Part shown: piece by piece, positions 18,388 through 30,453 of the stretch
How positions within the stretch are numbered: position 1 is the first letter of the stretch
How the letters are laid out: every line of letters begins with the position of its first letter
Assembly: GCA_014727835.1 (NCBI GenBank)
Contig: WJMT01000017.1
Location: 1 to 61,974, forward strand
From: Candidatus Aminicenantota bacterium
GTDB taxonomy: Bacteria > Acidobacteriota > Aminicenantia > Aminicenantales > Aminicenantaceae
Reading direction: 5' to 3'
DNA: 61,974 nt
Program-made: the position numbers and the translations under genes
The notes under the pieces: model-generated
Told to the model about the DNA's origin: nothing
Seen by the model: the letters and a program-made list of their open reading frames with translations, nothing else
Databases searched by the model: none

Positions 18388-19548
18388 TTACTCTTTCTGT
18401 TTATTCTGATGATAAGCCTTGATGCTCTGTTCAAACCAGGTCCAGATTTTTTGGTGAAAGGAATAGCTGGGAGGATGGCTCTTGAGCGTCTCAAGAGGTG
18501 TGAATGGATCCTGGTCATCAGGTCTTAATAGAAAGGATGCCTCCGGATCCCATAGAATGGGAAACTCTGGATGAAATTGAATTCCCAGAACATTTTTGAA
18601 TTTCTTGTGCTGGATGGCTTCGATGACCCGGCCGTCCATGGTAGTGGCGCAGACAGCCATCCCTTTTCCCAGTTCATCCACTGCCTGATGATGGGAACTG
18701 CAGATGAGAGGGGTGTCCTGCTCACTCAATCCGAACTGTTTGACAAAAATCCCTTCTGGGGAGAGTTTTACAGGATGGAGATTGTAGCGAAAAAGATTTT
18801 TCTCAGGATGCAGCCTTGAAAACGGATTGGTGTGCCAGTTGTGTTCAGACATGGCCAGCACATCCTCCAAAAAATGCTGCCCATACTTTTCAGACCAGAT
18901 GTCCTGAACCATGCTGCCCCCGGTCCCAACATTCAGGGTCTGCTCTCCAAGACATATCCCCAAAACAGGAAAATCCGGACGGGATTCCAAGAGAGGAGTG
19001 AAGCTCTCATTTTGATATCCTCCCAGGAGGTGGAACACAAAAGACAGTTCCAGCCAATGGCGCACAGGTGTTCTTATGGAAGTGAGAAGTTCTGTTTTTT
19101 CTCCATAGATTGAAGGCGGAATGTCAGCGCCCCCAAAAAATATGATCCCATCTGAATTGAGGACGATCTTTTTAAACTCAGAGGACAGACTGTTTTTCTG
19201 AAACAGGCTGTCTTTTTTGAGGGAGGCTTTGATGGGGTAGAATTTGATCCAATCATAATTGTTCTTTTTGACCAGATCCAGGGACCTTTGGTAATCTGTG
19301 CGTTCATCCCCATGAAAAACCCCCACTATTTCCATACTGTCATCTCCGAAAATTCCTCTTTGTTTGAGTTTGATCAGGGAGTTCAGACTGCCTGTAGAAG
19401 GATGGAGTATGCAGAGTCTGACTTTGTCTGTTGGGGCCAGATCATAGTCATACGGATTCCAGTCCTTTTCAAGAGAAGGGCCTCCGCAGCCCTGGAATAC
19501 AAACAGAAAAGCCAAAAATAAAAAGCTGACTGCCTTTCTTGTGTTCAT
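18388..19548 (-). CDS. Class I glutamine amidotransferase-like lipoprotein
   Basis: 386 residues. The lipobox FVFQGC places the lipidated cysteine at 21, so a protein of a normally cytoplasmic fold is exported. The amidotransferase triad is visible: Cys199 in GICLGE, His326 and Glu328 in FHPEF, with an FFGGADIPPS segment near 138 as in gamma-glutamyl-GABA hydrolase (PuuD-like, peptidase C26) proteins. It therefore probably hydrolyses a gamma-glutamyl or similar amide bond outside the cytoplasm. AGAGGTGAA precedes the ATG. It follows the 87-residue gene by 38 bases and precedes mfd by 53 bases. The substrate is unknown, and the lipid anchor is the odd feature. Confidence 0.82.
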   Translation of the reverse strand: MNTRKAVSFLFLAFLFVFQGCGGPSLEKDWNPYDYDLAPTDKVRLCILHPSTGSLNSLIKLKQRGIFGDDSMEIVGVFHGDERTDYQRSLDLVKKNNYDWIKFYPIKASLKKDSLFQKNSLSSEFKKIVLNSDGIIFFGGADIPPSIYGEKTELLTSIRTPVRHWLELSFVFHLLGGYQNESFTPLLESRPDFPVLGICLGEQTLNVGTGGSMVQDIWSEKYGQHFLEDVLAMSEHNWHTNPFSRLHPEKNLFRYNLHPVKLSPEGIFVKQFGLSEQDTPLICSSHHQAVDELGKGMAVCATTMDGRVIEAIQHKKFKNVLGIQFHPEFPILWDPEASFLLRPDDQDPFTPLETLKSHPPSYSFHQKIWTWFEQSIKAYHQNKQKE

Positions 19549-19586
19549 TCTTCACCTCTTTATATCAAATTTCATTGGGATGGTCC

Positions 19587-19850
19587 TTATTGATCATTCA
19601 CCCGGACTTGACAATGCTCTCCGGATTCAGGGACCAGGACCAAATATGTGCAGCCTCGAGTTTCACAAACAAATCGACGCATCCTTTCTCCGGATCGGCT
19701 GTTCATCACCATTTCTCGTTTGATGATCCTTTTGACCTCCCATTCCTGTCCCTCGATGACAATAGACCTGGGGGTTTCCTCTCCTCTATAACCTGAATAA
19801 AAAGTGACTCGTGGTTCTGTGTTTTCAGGTTTGGATTTGTTTTTTGTCAT
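19587..19850 (-). CDS. Small conserved-looking protein of unknown function
   Basis: 87 residues. The ATG overlaps the stop codon of rfaE2 by 4 bases, which argues that it is real and translated. The sequence reads as a small beta-rich domain (VTFYSGYRGEETPRSIVIEG, WEVKRIIKREMV) and ends in a region with three cysteines (C62, C67 and C80) that could bind a metal or form a disulphide. It reminds me of small beta-barrel proteins with the pattern YSGY...RP...GxxxEVxxIxxR found in several phyla, but I cannot name a family with confidence. No signal peptide or membrane segment. Function unknown; its coupling to heptose activation may be only positional. Confidence 0.7.
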   Translation of the reverse strand: MTKNKSKPENTEPRVTFYSGYRGEETPRSIVIEGQEWEVKRIIKREMVMNSRSGERMRRFVCETRGCTYLVLVPESGEHCQVRVNDQ

Positions 19851-20335
19851 GTCTTGATCCGGAGGATCCTCTCAATGACCTCTGTGGAAGAAGAACCGGG
19901 AAGATAGGGAATGGACACCACTTGTCCCCCTGCGGATTCCACTTCTTTTCTTCCCACGATCTGGTCTTTGGTCCAATCTCCTCCCTTGACCAAGACATGG
20001 GGGAGGATCAATGAAATCAATTTTTCAGGAGTCTCCTCTTGAAAGGACACCAAATAGTCGATGAATTCCACGGCTGCTAAAATCTCGATCCGCTCTGCCA
20101 GCTTGAAGACAGGTCTGTGGGGCCCTTTGATTTTTTTTATGGAGCTGTCATCATTCAGGGCCACCACCAGAACATCACCTTTTTTTTTGGCCTGTTTGAA
20201 CAAATGAATATGGCCTCCGTGGAGAATATCAAAACATCCGTTGGTCATCACCATTGTTTTTCCCTTGTTTTTAAGGGATTTTCTGATGAGGAGGAGTTCC
20301 TCAACAGATTTCAGTTTGGCGTTCTGACTGTGCAT
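19847..20335 (-). CDS. rfaE2: D-glycero-beta-D-manno-heptose 1-phosphate adenylyltransferase
   Basis: Nucleotidyltransferase of 162 residues corresponding to the C-terminal half of HldE. It activates heptose 1-phosphate to ADP-heptose for the LPS inner core. The HxGH motif is at 39-42 (CFDILHGGHIHLF), followed by VVALNDDSSIKKIKGP, VKGGDWTKD and the terminal SSSTEVIERI segment, all standard for RfaE2. The kinase half (RfaE1) is not fused and is not in this window, as is common outside the Proteobacteria. It lies 10 bases downstream of the polysaccharide ABC transporter ATPase and overlaps the small unknown gene by 4 bases. It implies that the cell makes a heptose-containing surface glycan. Confidence 0.93.
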   Translation of the reverse strand: MHSQNAKLKSVEELLLIRKSLKNKGKTMVMTNGCFDILHGGHIHLFKQAKKKGDVLVVALNDDSSIKKIKGPHRPVFKLAERIEILAAVEFIDYLVSFQEETPEKLISLILPHVLVKGGDWTKDQIVGRKEVESAGGQVVSIPYLPGSSSTEVIERILRIKT

Positions 20336-20345
20336 GAAACCCCGC

Positions 20346-21614
20346 TCACTTCGCTTTCTTGAATTTTACAGCAGGAGAAAATTCCCAGTTGTGCTGGGGC
20401 CGGTAGATCCCGCTGTCCCTATTCTTTGAAGACACCATAAAAGAATACAAATTGCGGTGATAGTCATAGGGAAGCCCGTCTTCCCTGTGGGCAGCCACGT
20501 CCAGGTAGTAGGTTCCATTGGTCAGGTTGAGTGTCTTTATCTGACACAGGACTCTGCCGGTTCCCCTGACTGATTCGCTTTTGTAACCCTCCAGTACAGT
20601 ATTTGTTCCATAACAGCAGACGCCCTGCGAATTGAACAGCCCGATACCGAATACAAAATCTTTGATGTGGTTTTCAGCGCTGAAATTCATCTCCACCGCC
20701 ATCCCTTCGGAAGGAGAGAACACATGCTTCTCCTTTCCATGAAGGTCCATGATCCGGACTTTCTTGATCTCTATTTCACGGTTTCCCCATCTGTTTTCTC
20801 TTCTCTCTTCTTCAAGATCACCTTTAGCTTCTTCCTCCTGCTGCTCCTTCTCGAATTCAGTCTCTTTCTTGGATTTCACATCCTGGATGTACCGATCGAT
20901 CACTCTCTTGGGGTCTCCCATGGTGATCATCTTCCCGTTTTTAAGCCAGGCAACCCGATCGCAAATCCTCTCCACAGTGATGAGGTCATGACTCACAAAA
21001 AGGATGGTCTTTTTTTTCCTCCGAAATTCATCGATCCGGTCCAAACACCTGGGCACGAACGCCGCATCACCCACTGCCAGCACTTCATCCACCAGCAAAA
21101 CATCGGGATTGACATTGATGGCAATCGAAAAGCCCAGCCGCATGTACATTCCGGAGGAGTATGTTTTGACCGGGGCATCAATAAAGTCTTCCAGTTCAGC
21201 AAACTTCACGATCTCATCAAACTTTTTGTCAATCTCTTCCCGGGTGAGACCGAGCATCACCCCATTGATGTAGATGTTCTCGCGTCCTGTGATTTCCGGA
21301 TGAAATCCGGCTCCCAGCTCGATGAGAGCAGATATCTTTCCCTCCACATGAACTCTTCCGGATGTGGGCTTGGAAATGCCGGCCACCACTTTAAGCAGAG
21401 TGCTTTTTCCAGAGCCGTTTTCTCCAATGACCCCAAAAGTGGTTCCTTTTCCCACTTTGAAGCTGATCTGATCCAGAGCATACACCTTTTCATCAGCTTT
21501 GAGAGATTTGAACAGATCCCCTTTTAAGATTGCGCTTTTAAAGGTCTTGAACCGGTGCTGTTCCGAATATTTTCTGTATATCCTGGATACATTATCAACT
21601 TGGATGGCAGGCAA
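20346..21614 (-). CDS. wzt: Polysaccharide ABC exporter, ATP-binding subunit (Wzt-like) with C-terminal carbohydrate-binding domain
   Basis: 422 residues. The N-terminal 240 form an ABC ATPase with Walker A GENGSGKST, signature YSSGMYMRLGFSIA and Walker B VLLVDEVLAVGD. A linker rich in charged residues (KKETEFEKEQQEEEAKG) leads to a Wzt_C-type beta-sandwich (about 280-420: EIEIKKVRIMD, FSAENHIKDFVFGIGLF, GTYYLDVAAH). In O-antigen exporters this domain recognises the finished, capped glycan. The start is TTG at 21614, directly after the permease stop codon, backed by a strong GGAGGAGGT ribosome site five bases away; there is no suitable ATG. It acts with the permease upstream on the inner membrane. 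Confidence 0.93.
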   Translation of the reverse strand: MPAIQVDNVSRIYRKYSEQHRFKTFKSAILKGDLFKSLKADEKVYALDQISFKVGKGTTFGVIGENGSGKSTLLKVVAGISKPTSGRVHVEGKISALIELGAGFHPEITGRENIYINGVMLGLTREEIDKKFDEIVKFAELEDFIDAPVKTYSSGMYMRLGFSIAINVNPDVLLVDEVLAVGDAAFVPRCLDRIDEFRRKKKTILFVSHDLITVERICDRVAWLKNGKMITMGDPKRVIDRYIQDVKSKKETEFEKEQQEEEAKGDLEEERRENRWGNREIEIKKVRIMDLHGKEKHVFSPSEGMAVEMNFSAENHIKDFVFGIGLFNSQGVCCYGTNTVLEGYKSESVRGTGRVLCQIKTLNLTNGTYYLDVAAHREDGLPYDYHRNLYSFMVSSKNRDSGIYRPQHNWEFSPAVKFKKAK

Positions 21615-22436
21615 TCAGACCTCCTCCGGAAATGAATCTCTTAATCTATCAAACAAATAATATCCCACAAAAAACAGAATCAAGGAAACAATGAAGGTCA
21701 CTCCAAGCCTTTTCCACCGGATCAGCTCTCCGTAATAAACACAGTTCTGGTATCCCCACATGATATGGGTCATAGGATTCAAATTCAGAAATATCCTCAG
21801 GACAGCATGTTTCTGGATCGGCTCAAACGTCATCGCATAAATGATAGGGGTGGAAAAAAACCAGAAGGTCAAAAGATTGGTCAAGATATCCCTGATGTCC
21901 CTGAAATGGACTGTCAAAGATGAAATCAGGAAACAGAACCCCAGCGTGAACACATACTGGACCAGGATCACTACAGGCAAAAACAATAGATAGGGTGTGT
22001 AAGGCTTTCCCATAAGCGGCACAAAGAGCAGCAAAATAGGCAGGCCGAACAGAAAATGAATAAAGTTGCTGGTCACAGACACAATGGGGAGGATCTCAGT
22101 GGGAAACAACATTTTTTTGATCAGGTTTCCCTGCGCGATCAAAATATTGGATGACTCCATAGATGAAGCCGCGAACCAGACCTGCCAGGGAAGGATCCCG
22201 CAGAACAGGAACAGAGCATAGGACCATGGGGATGCATCGAAACTGGGATCTCGTGGCCTAAGTATAAATCCGAATACGAAGGTATAGACGGTGAGCAGCA
22301 GCAGAGGATTGACAAAAGACCACACAAATCCCAGGACTGTGCCTCTATAACGGGCTTTGAGCTCCCGTCCGACCAGAGTCCGGATCAAAATCCGGTATTT
22401 GTACAACCCCTTCAATTTGTTTATCAGACGCCTCAT
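21615..22436 (-). CDS. wzm: Polysaccharide ABC exporter, permease subunit (Wzm/TagG-like)
   Basis: ABC-2 type permease. The frame is open further upstream, but the protein should start at the ATG at 22436 (MRRLINKLKGLYKYR), giving 273 residues, the usual size; the longer version would overlap trmN heavily. The typical N-terminal amphipathic segment (RTLVGRELKARYRGTVLG) precedes about six membrane helices, with the family-specific LNPMTHIMWGYQNCVYYG near residue 220. It forms the channel for lipid-linked polysaccharide with the Wzt-like ATPase that follows directly. The stop codon of trmN lies only four bases upstream, so expression is linked to the ATP synthase-trmN run. Confidence 0.92.
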   Translation of the reverse strand: MRRLINKLKGLYKYRILIRTLVGRELKARYRGTVLGFVWSFVNPLLLLTVYTFVFGFILRPRDPSFDASPWSYALFLFCGILPWQVWFAASSMESSNILIAQGNLIKKMLFPTEILPIVSVTSNFIHFLFGLPILLLFVPLMGKPYTPYLLFLPVVILVQYVFTLGFCFLISSLTVHFRDIRDILTNLLTFWFFSTPIIYAMTFEPIQKHAVLRIFLNLNPMTHIMWGYQNCVYYGELIRWKRLGVTFIVSLILFFVGYYLFDRLRDSFPEEV

Positions 22437-22440
22437 GGAT

Positions 22441-23137
22441 TCACCCGCTGAATATCCTCTCTGCCTCTTGAGAATATCTCCCGTCATCATTATATAGGAC
22501 CAAAGGAGGCAACAGGTTGGTTGTGTCCGACTTGAAACCGCACTTGGATAAAAACAAATTCGGCTTGAGTCCTTTGTAGGGCACAATATGCCGCTCTTTG
22601 TTCAATTGAAGCCTGTTTGTATTGAGAGCTTTTATGAAATCAGCTCTGCGCCTGAATGAAAAAATAAAATAAGCCTGTCCCGTGTCTCTCAATAATTCAG
22701 CTGTCTTTTTCATCACATCAAAAATGTTGCACTTTATTTCATGTTTGGCAATGGATATTTCCATTGATTCACTCAACCGACCGATATTTTGTTCAAAATA
22801 AGGCGGATTTGCAAACACAATATCATATTTTTTTGCCGGGTTAAACTTTTTCAAATCCTGCCGCACAATTTTTATCCGGTCCTGCAAGTGATTGAGCCTC
22901 ACATTCCGTCGGGCGAGTTCAGCAAGTGATACCTGTATCTCCAGGGCAGTCAGACTTTTAAAAGGTTTCACACTCAAGAGCAGAGAGACGATTCCGTTGG
23001 CGGTTCCCAATTCAAGAACTTCATCTTCAGGGTCTGTTTCAATAAAACCGGCCAGAAGAGGTGCTTCTATAGAAAATCGGTATCCTCTGGTTTTCTGAAG
23101 GATGCGAATTCTCCCCCGATAAAAGGTGTCTAAAGAC

Positions 23138-23166
<29 letters not shown>
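22441..23166 (-). CDS. tRNA1(Val) (adenine37-N6)-methyltransferase TrmN6-like
   Basis: SAM-dependent N6-adenine methyltransferase of 241 residues. It has a SAM-binding segment VLELGTANGIVSLLLS near residue 49 (Gly-rich motif I) and the NPPY catalytic motif in IVFANPPYFEQN near residue 117. The group is the YfiC/TrmN6 family, which modifies A37 of tRNA-Val; assignment to that exact substrate is by family. It overlaps atpC by 29 bases at its start and is followed by the permease after four bases, so it is embedded between ATP synthase and polysaccharide-export genes. The N-terminal segment ESLDTFYRGRIRILQKTRGYRF is typical of the family. Confidence 0.85.
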
Positions 23167-24951
<1,785 letters not shown>

Positions 24952-25815
24952 TTATTTTTTCAGCGCATCAACAGCTGACATGATTTCTAAAAGTTCCTTG
25001 GTGATGGATGCCTGCCTGATCTTATTCATTTTCAGAGTCAGGTCTTTGATCAAATCCTCTGCATTTTTGGTTGCGTTTTCCATAGCCATCATCCTGGCTG
25101 CATGCTCTGAAGCAATGGATTCAAAATAAAAATGCTGAATCTGATTTCTTACATAAAAGGGAAGCAGTGTCTGAACCAACTTGTCCTCTCCCGGCTCCCA
25201 GTCATATAAAATTTTCTCTGTTCCTTCCTCCTCCTGGTCTCCCTCAATCGGCAACACCTTTGCTATGGAGGGTTTGGGTCTTAATATGGATTTGAATTCA
25301 TTGTAAACCACATAGACAGCATCGCTTCGGACCAAGATATGATCCAGAACAATATGATCGGTGATCTCTTGAAGATCCTCATCTGTAAACTTCTGCATAC
25401 GGCCTGAATAACTTTTGATCACTTCAAAATCATATCTCCTGAAAAAAACAACCGCTTTCTTCCCTAAAAGAATCAACTGGATGGCACATTTTTCAGCTTT
25501 CTTTTCTAAAAAATCAAAGGCCTCTTCCAGCAGATTGGAATTCAATGCTCCGGCGAGGCCCTTATCTGAAGTGAAGACCAAAACCAAAATCTTTTTTTCT
25601 TCTCGCGTCTCCATTAGGGGATGCAGAGTCTTCTTGACTTGAGCCACAAAAGATGAGATCAATTCAGGATAATTATGCCAGTATGGTCTTCCCTCTAAAA
25701 CATTTCTTTGGGCTTTTTTGAACTTGGCAGAAGCCACTGTTTTCATCGCTTTTGTGATCTGTTGGGTGTTCTTGACGCTTTTGACTCGTCTTCGCAGTTC
25801 GATCAATTCTGTCAT
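24952..25815 (-). CDS. atpG: F-type ATP synthase gamma subunit
   Basis: Central-stalk subunit of 287 residues, a normal length. The N-terminal coiled-coil helix (ELRRRVKSVKNTQQITKAMK), the middle domain VLVFTSDKGLAGALNSNLLE, and the C-terminal helix (EHAARMMAMENATKNAEDL) that reaches into the alpha3beta3 core are all present. It lies between atpA (12 bases upstream) and atpD (24 bases downstream) in the usual order. It transmits rotation between the c-ring and the catalytic sites. Nothing unusual was seen in the conserved N- and C-terminal helices. Confidence 0.97.
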   Translation of the reverse strand: MTELIELRRRVKSVKNTQQITKAMKTVASAKFKKAQRNVLEGRPYWHNYPELISSFVAQVKKTLHPLMETREEKKILVLVFTSDKGLAGALNSNLLEEAFDFLEKKAEKCAIQLILLGKKAVVFFRRYDFEVIKSYSGRMQKFTDEDLQEITDHIVLDHILVRSDAVYVVYNEFKSILRPKPSIAKVLPIEGDQEEEGTEKILYDWEPGEDKLVQTLLPFYVRNQIQHFYFESIASEHAARMMAMENATKNAEDLIKDLTLKMNKIRQASITKELLEIMSAVDALKK

Positions 25816-25827
25816 GGGATGTCTTCT

Positions 25828-28034
<2,207 letters not shown>

Positions 28035-28057
<23 letters not shown>

Positions 28058-28616
28058 GAAGCTTTTCAAGCCTTTCAATGGACCTATCAATGATAGCAGA
28101 ATGAAGCTCGGGAGTCATTCTTTGTTTTATCCTCTGTGAAGCGGCTTTAACAGCTCTTTCACCGGCATAGGCTCTGAGCTCTTTTTTCCCGGAATCATAA
28201 ATCAAATCGATCTCACGGCCGCTCAAATCTTTCAAGCGTTTGGCTTCCTGTTTGGCACTTTGTATGATTTTTTCTTTTTGTCTGTGGCCTTCGGACTCAG
28301 CCTGGTCTTTGATCCCTTTCACTTCTTCTGAAAGAGCATCCAGTCTGGACCGGGCTTGGCCCAGTTTGCTTTGAGATTGCTTTTTGTTTTCAGCTGCTTG
28401 GTTAATGGATCGATTGACCTCTTTTTTTCTTTGATTGAAATAGTTTTTGATCGGATTTTTGAGAATTAAGAAAAGGCCGCCGAAAAGCACAACAAAATTA
28501 ATGACCTTTCCGAGAAAATCACTGGAATGAGTGGAATGGTCCTGTGCTTCAGGAGACATGAATAACAGAAAGGGGAGAACCCAAATGAGCACCCATAGTT
28601 TTTTTTTGCGCATCAT
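28035..28616 (-). CDS. atpF: F-type ATP synthase subunit b with signal-like N-terminus
   Basis: About 193 residues. After a basic start and a first hydrophobic stretch that looks like a cleavable signal (LWVLIWVLPFLLFMSPEAQ), a second hydrophobic segment (GKVINFVVLFGGLFLILKN) is the true membrane anchor. A long charged helix (about residues 60-190) then forms the stalk coiled coil with b'. Such an N-terminal pre-segment is known in b subunits of some lineages. GTG at 28619 and two consecutive ATGs are available; ATG at 28616 overlaps the upstream stop codon and is preferred. It lies between b' and delta, with overlaps at both ends. Confidence 0.9.
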
Positions 28617-29032
28617 CACTTTAACATCTTTTTTTCAATTTCTTTGGCCCAATCTTCGGTTTCTTTTTCAATCTTTTTTTTCAACTCTTCTATCTGTTGG
28701 TCAAGGGCCTCCCGAGCTCCTTTCACCTGGGCGCTGCATTCAGAGGAAATATCAGTCAGCATTTTTTCTTTTTCCTTTAAAGCTTCTTCTTGGAATTGCT
28801 CTCTGATTTCAACAGAAGATTTTTGGGCTGCTTTCAATTCTGCTTCGATCTTTTCTAGGGCTTTTTCATACTTTTCTTCAGCGTCTTTATGAGCTTTTTC
28901 ATCTCCTGTTATTTGAGAATGTCTCTTGTCCATGATATCACGGACCGGATTGAAATAGATTTTGGTGAGAACAGCCAGAAGGATCCATATAATGACAAAA
29001 ACAACGATTAAACTCAGATCAACTGAAAGCAT
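28616..29032 (-). CDS. atpF': F-type ATP synthase second b-type subunit (b')
   Basis: 138 residues: one N-terminal membrane helix (LSLIVVFVIIWILLAVLTKI) followed by FNPVRDIMDKRHSQI, the standard b/b' membrane-exit motif, and then a single long charged helix (DAEEKYEKALEKIEAELKAA). The presence of two different b-type genes in tandem implies a heterodimeric peripheral stalk, as in cyanobacteria and some other lineages. It is the first gene of this ATP synthase operon; atpB (a) and atpE (c) do not precede it, and folC lies upstream instead. A promoter is predicted at 29068-29096. Confidence 0.9.
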   Translation of the reverse strand: MLSVDLSLIVVFVIIWILLAVLTKIYFNPVRDIMDKRHSQITGDEKAHKDAEEKYEKALEKIEAELKAAQKSSVEIREQFQEEALKEKEKMLTDISSECSAQVKGAREALDQQIEELKKKIEKETEDWAKEIEKKMLK

Positions 29033-29067
29033 TTTAGAATCAAATCAAAGTAGAAAAATGAAATGAA

Positions 29068-29096
29068 AATGTAACATTTTTTCTCTAAAAAAGCAA
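29068..29096 (-). promoter_or_regulatory. Promoter for the ATP synthase operon
   Basis: Minus strand: TTGCTT at 29096-29091, 17-base spacer ending in TGT, and TACATT at 29073-29068, giving an extended -10 pattern. The predicted leader to the ATG at 29032 is about 29 bases. Confidence 0.45.
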
Positions 29097-29148
29097 GAAC
29101 CAGTGGAATTTGCATCCAGAACCCAAAAACCAAAAAACAGCCCAGGAC

Positions 29149-30453
29149 CTATGACTGGTTGGCCCTTGCTTTTAGGTATTTTTTCATCGCCCCCACTATA
29201 TACAAAGAACCCGCAATCAATATCGAACCCTTCTCCTCCACTGAACGCAAAGCAGATTGCAATGCCTGTTCAGGCTCAGACACGCATATTATTTTGTGTT
29301 TGAAAGCCATGGATTGAGCCAATACATCCTCTGGGGATGCAGATCTTCGGAAAGGAAACCGGGTCAGTATGATCTGTTCTGCAAGGGGAAAAAGGACACC
29401 GGATAGCTCTTTGATTTGTTTATCCCTCATTACCGCAAATATCAACACAGACAGGTGCCCCACAAATTCCGACCAATATTCTCTCAGAGCAAGGGCCCCT
29501 TCCATATTATGAGCCCCATCCATAATGATCAACGGTCTTCTTGATACCACCTCCAATCTTCCTTCCCACTCAGTGGTCTCAAGGCCCTTGATAATGGTCT
29601 CTTTTTCCAATTTCCTTCCTGCTCGGCTGATTTGATCAGCGATCCGAATGGCTGTAGCCCCGTTTTTCCCCTGATGCAGTCCTGGCAAAGAGGGAGAGTA
29701 ACGGTATGTTTCCCCATTGAAAGCATATTCCAAAACATATCCGTTTTTTGTCTTTGTCCTCTCAAAGCAACTGTCCTTTCCAAACACCTCTATAAAGGGC
29801 GCTTTGAGACTCTCTGCCTTTTGTTTGATGGCTTTTCGGGCTTCATCATTTTCCACTCCGCTGACCACAGGGATCCCTGGTTTGATGATTCCGGCTTTTT
29901 CCAAAGCGATCTGGGACAAACTGTCTCCTAAATACTCTTGGTGTTCGTTGGAAATGGTTGTGATTGCTGTCACATCCGGATTCACCACAGTGGTGGCGTC
30001 AAATCTTCCTCCCATACCCACTTCAAGAACAGCCATATCCACTTGTTCTTTCCTGAAATAAAGCAAAGCCAATAGAGTCATCAGCTCAAAGTAAGTGGGG
30101 GGTGTTTTCAGTGTTTTCTCTTTGATCAACTGTTGAATGACTTCTTTCAATAAAGACAGAAGCCTGCAAAAACGATCCCTTGGAATCAATTCATTCCCGA
30201 TCCGGATCCGCTCCTCTGCCTCAACAAGATGAGGTGAAGTAAAGAGTCCGCACTTGATTTGATGAAGAGACAGGATCCGGGTTACCATCGCGCACACGGA
30301 ACCCTTTCCATTGGAGCCAGCGACTTGGATGATCGGAAAGTCCTGGTGAGGATTGTTCAGTTTCTCCACTACAGCACGGACATTATCAAGACCAAATTTA
30401 ATCCCCAGCGCTTGGATGTGATCTAAATAACTGAGGCACTGTTGATAATTCAT
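29149..30453 (-). CDS. folC: Folylpolyglutamate synthase / dihydrofolate synthase
   Basis: 434-residue Mur-ligase-type enzyme that adds glutamate to folates (and often also makes dihydrofolate). The P-loop VAGSNGKGSVCAMV is near residue 43, the family LEVGMGGRFDATTVV near residue 143, and ITTISNEHQEYLG follows. The C-terminal ligase domain starts around IIMDGAHNMEGALAL near residue 310. Length and motif order are normal. ATG overlaps the accD stop codon by 4 bases, and the accD-folC order is conserved in many bacteria, including E. coli. It is the last gene of the receiver-accD-folC unit. Confidence 0.96.
   Translation of the reverse strand: MNYQQCLSYLDHIQALGIKFGLDNVRAVVEKLNNPHQDFPIIQVAGSNGKGSVCAMVTRILSLHQIKCGLFTSPHLVEAEERIRIGNELIPRDRFCRLLSLLKEVIQQLIKEKTLKTPPTYFELMTLLALLYFRKEQVDMAVLEVGMGGRFDATTVVNPDVTAITTISNEHQEYLGDSLSQIALEKAGIIKPGIPVVSGVENDEARKAIKQKAESLKAPFIEVFGKDSCFERTKTKNGYVLEYAFNGETYRYSPSLPGLHQGKNGATAIRIADQISRAGRKLEKETIIKGLETTEWEGRLEVVSRRPLIIMDGAHNMEGALALREYWSEFVGHLSVLIFAVMRDKQIKELSGVLFPLAEQIILTRFPFRRSASPEDVLAQSMAFKHKIICVSEPEQALQSALRSVEEKGSILIAGSLYIVGAMKKYLKARANQS

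Noticed and set aside
20667-21527. Open frame of 286 codons on the + strand
   Set aside because: It lies entirely opposite the Wzt-like ATPase, has no recognisable motif and is explained by codon bias of the real gene.
21615-22586. Longer permease start at 22586
   Set aside because: The extra 50 residues are another frame of trmN; the ATG at 22436 gives a normal permease.
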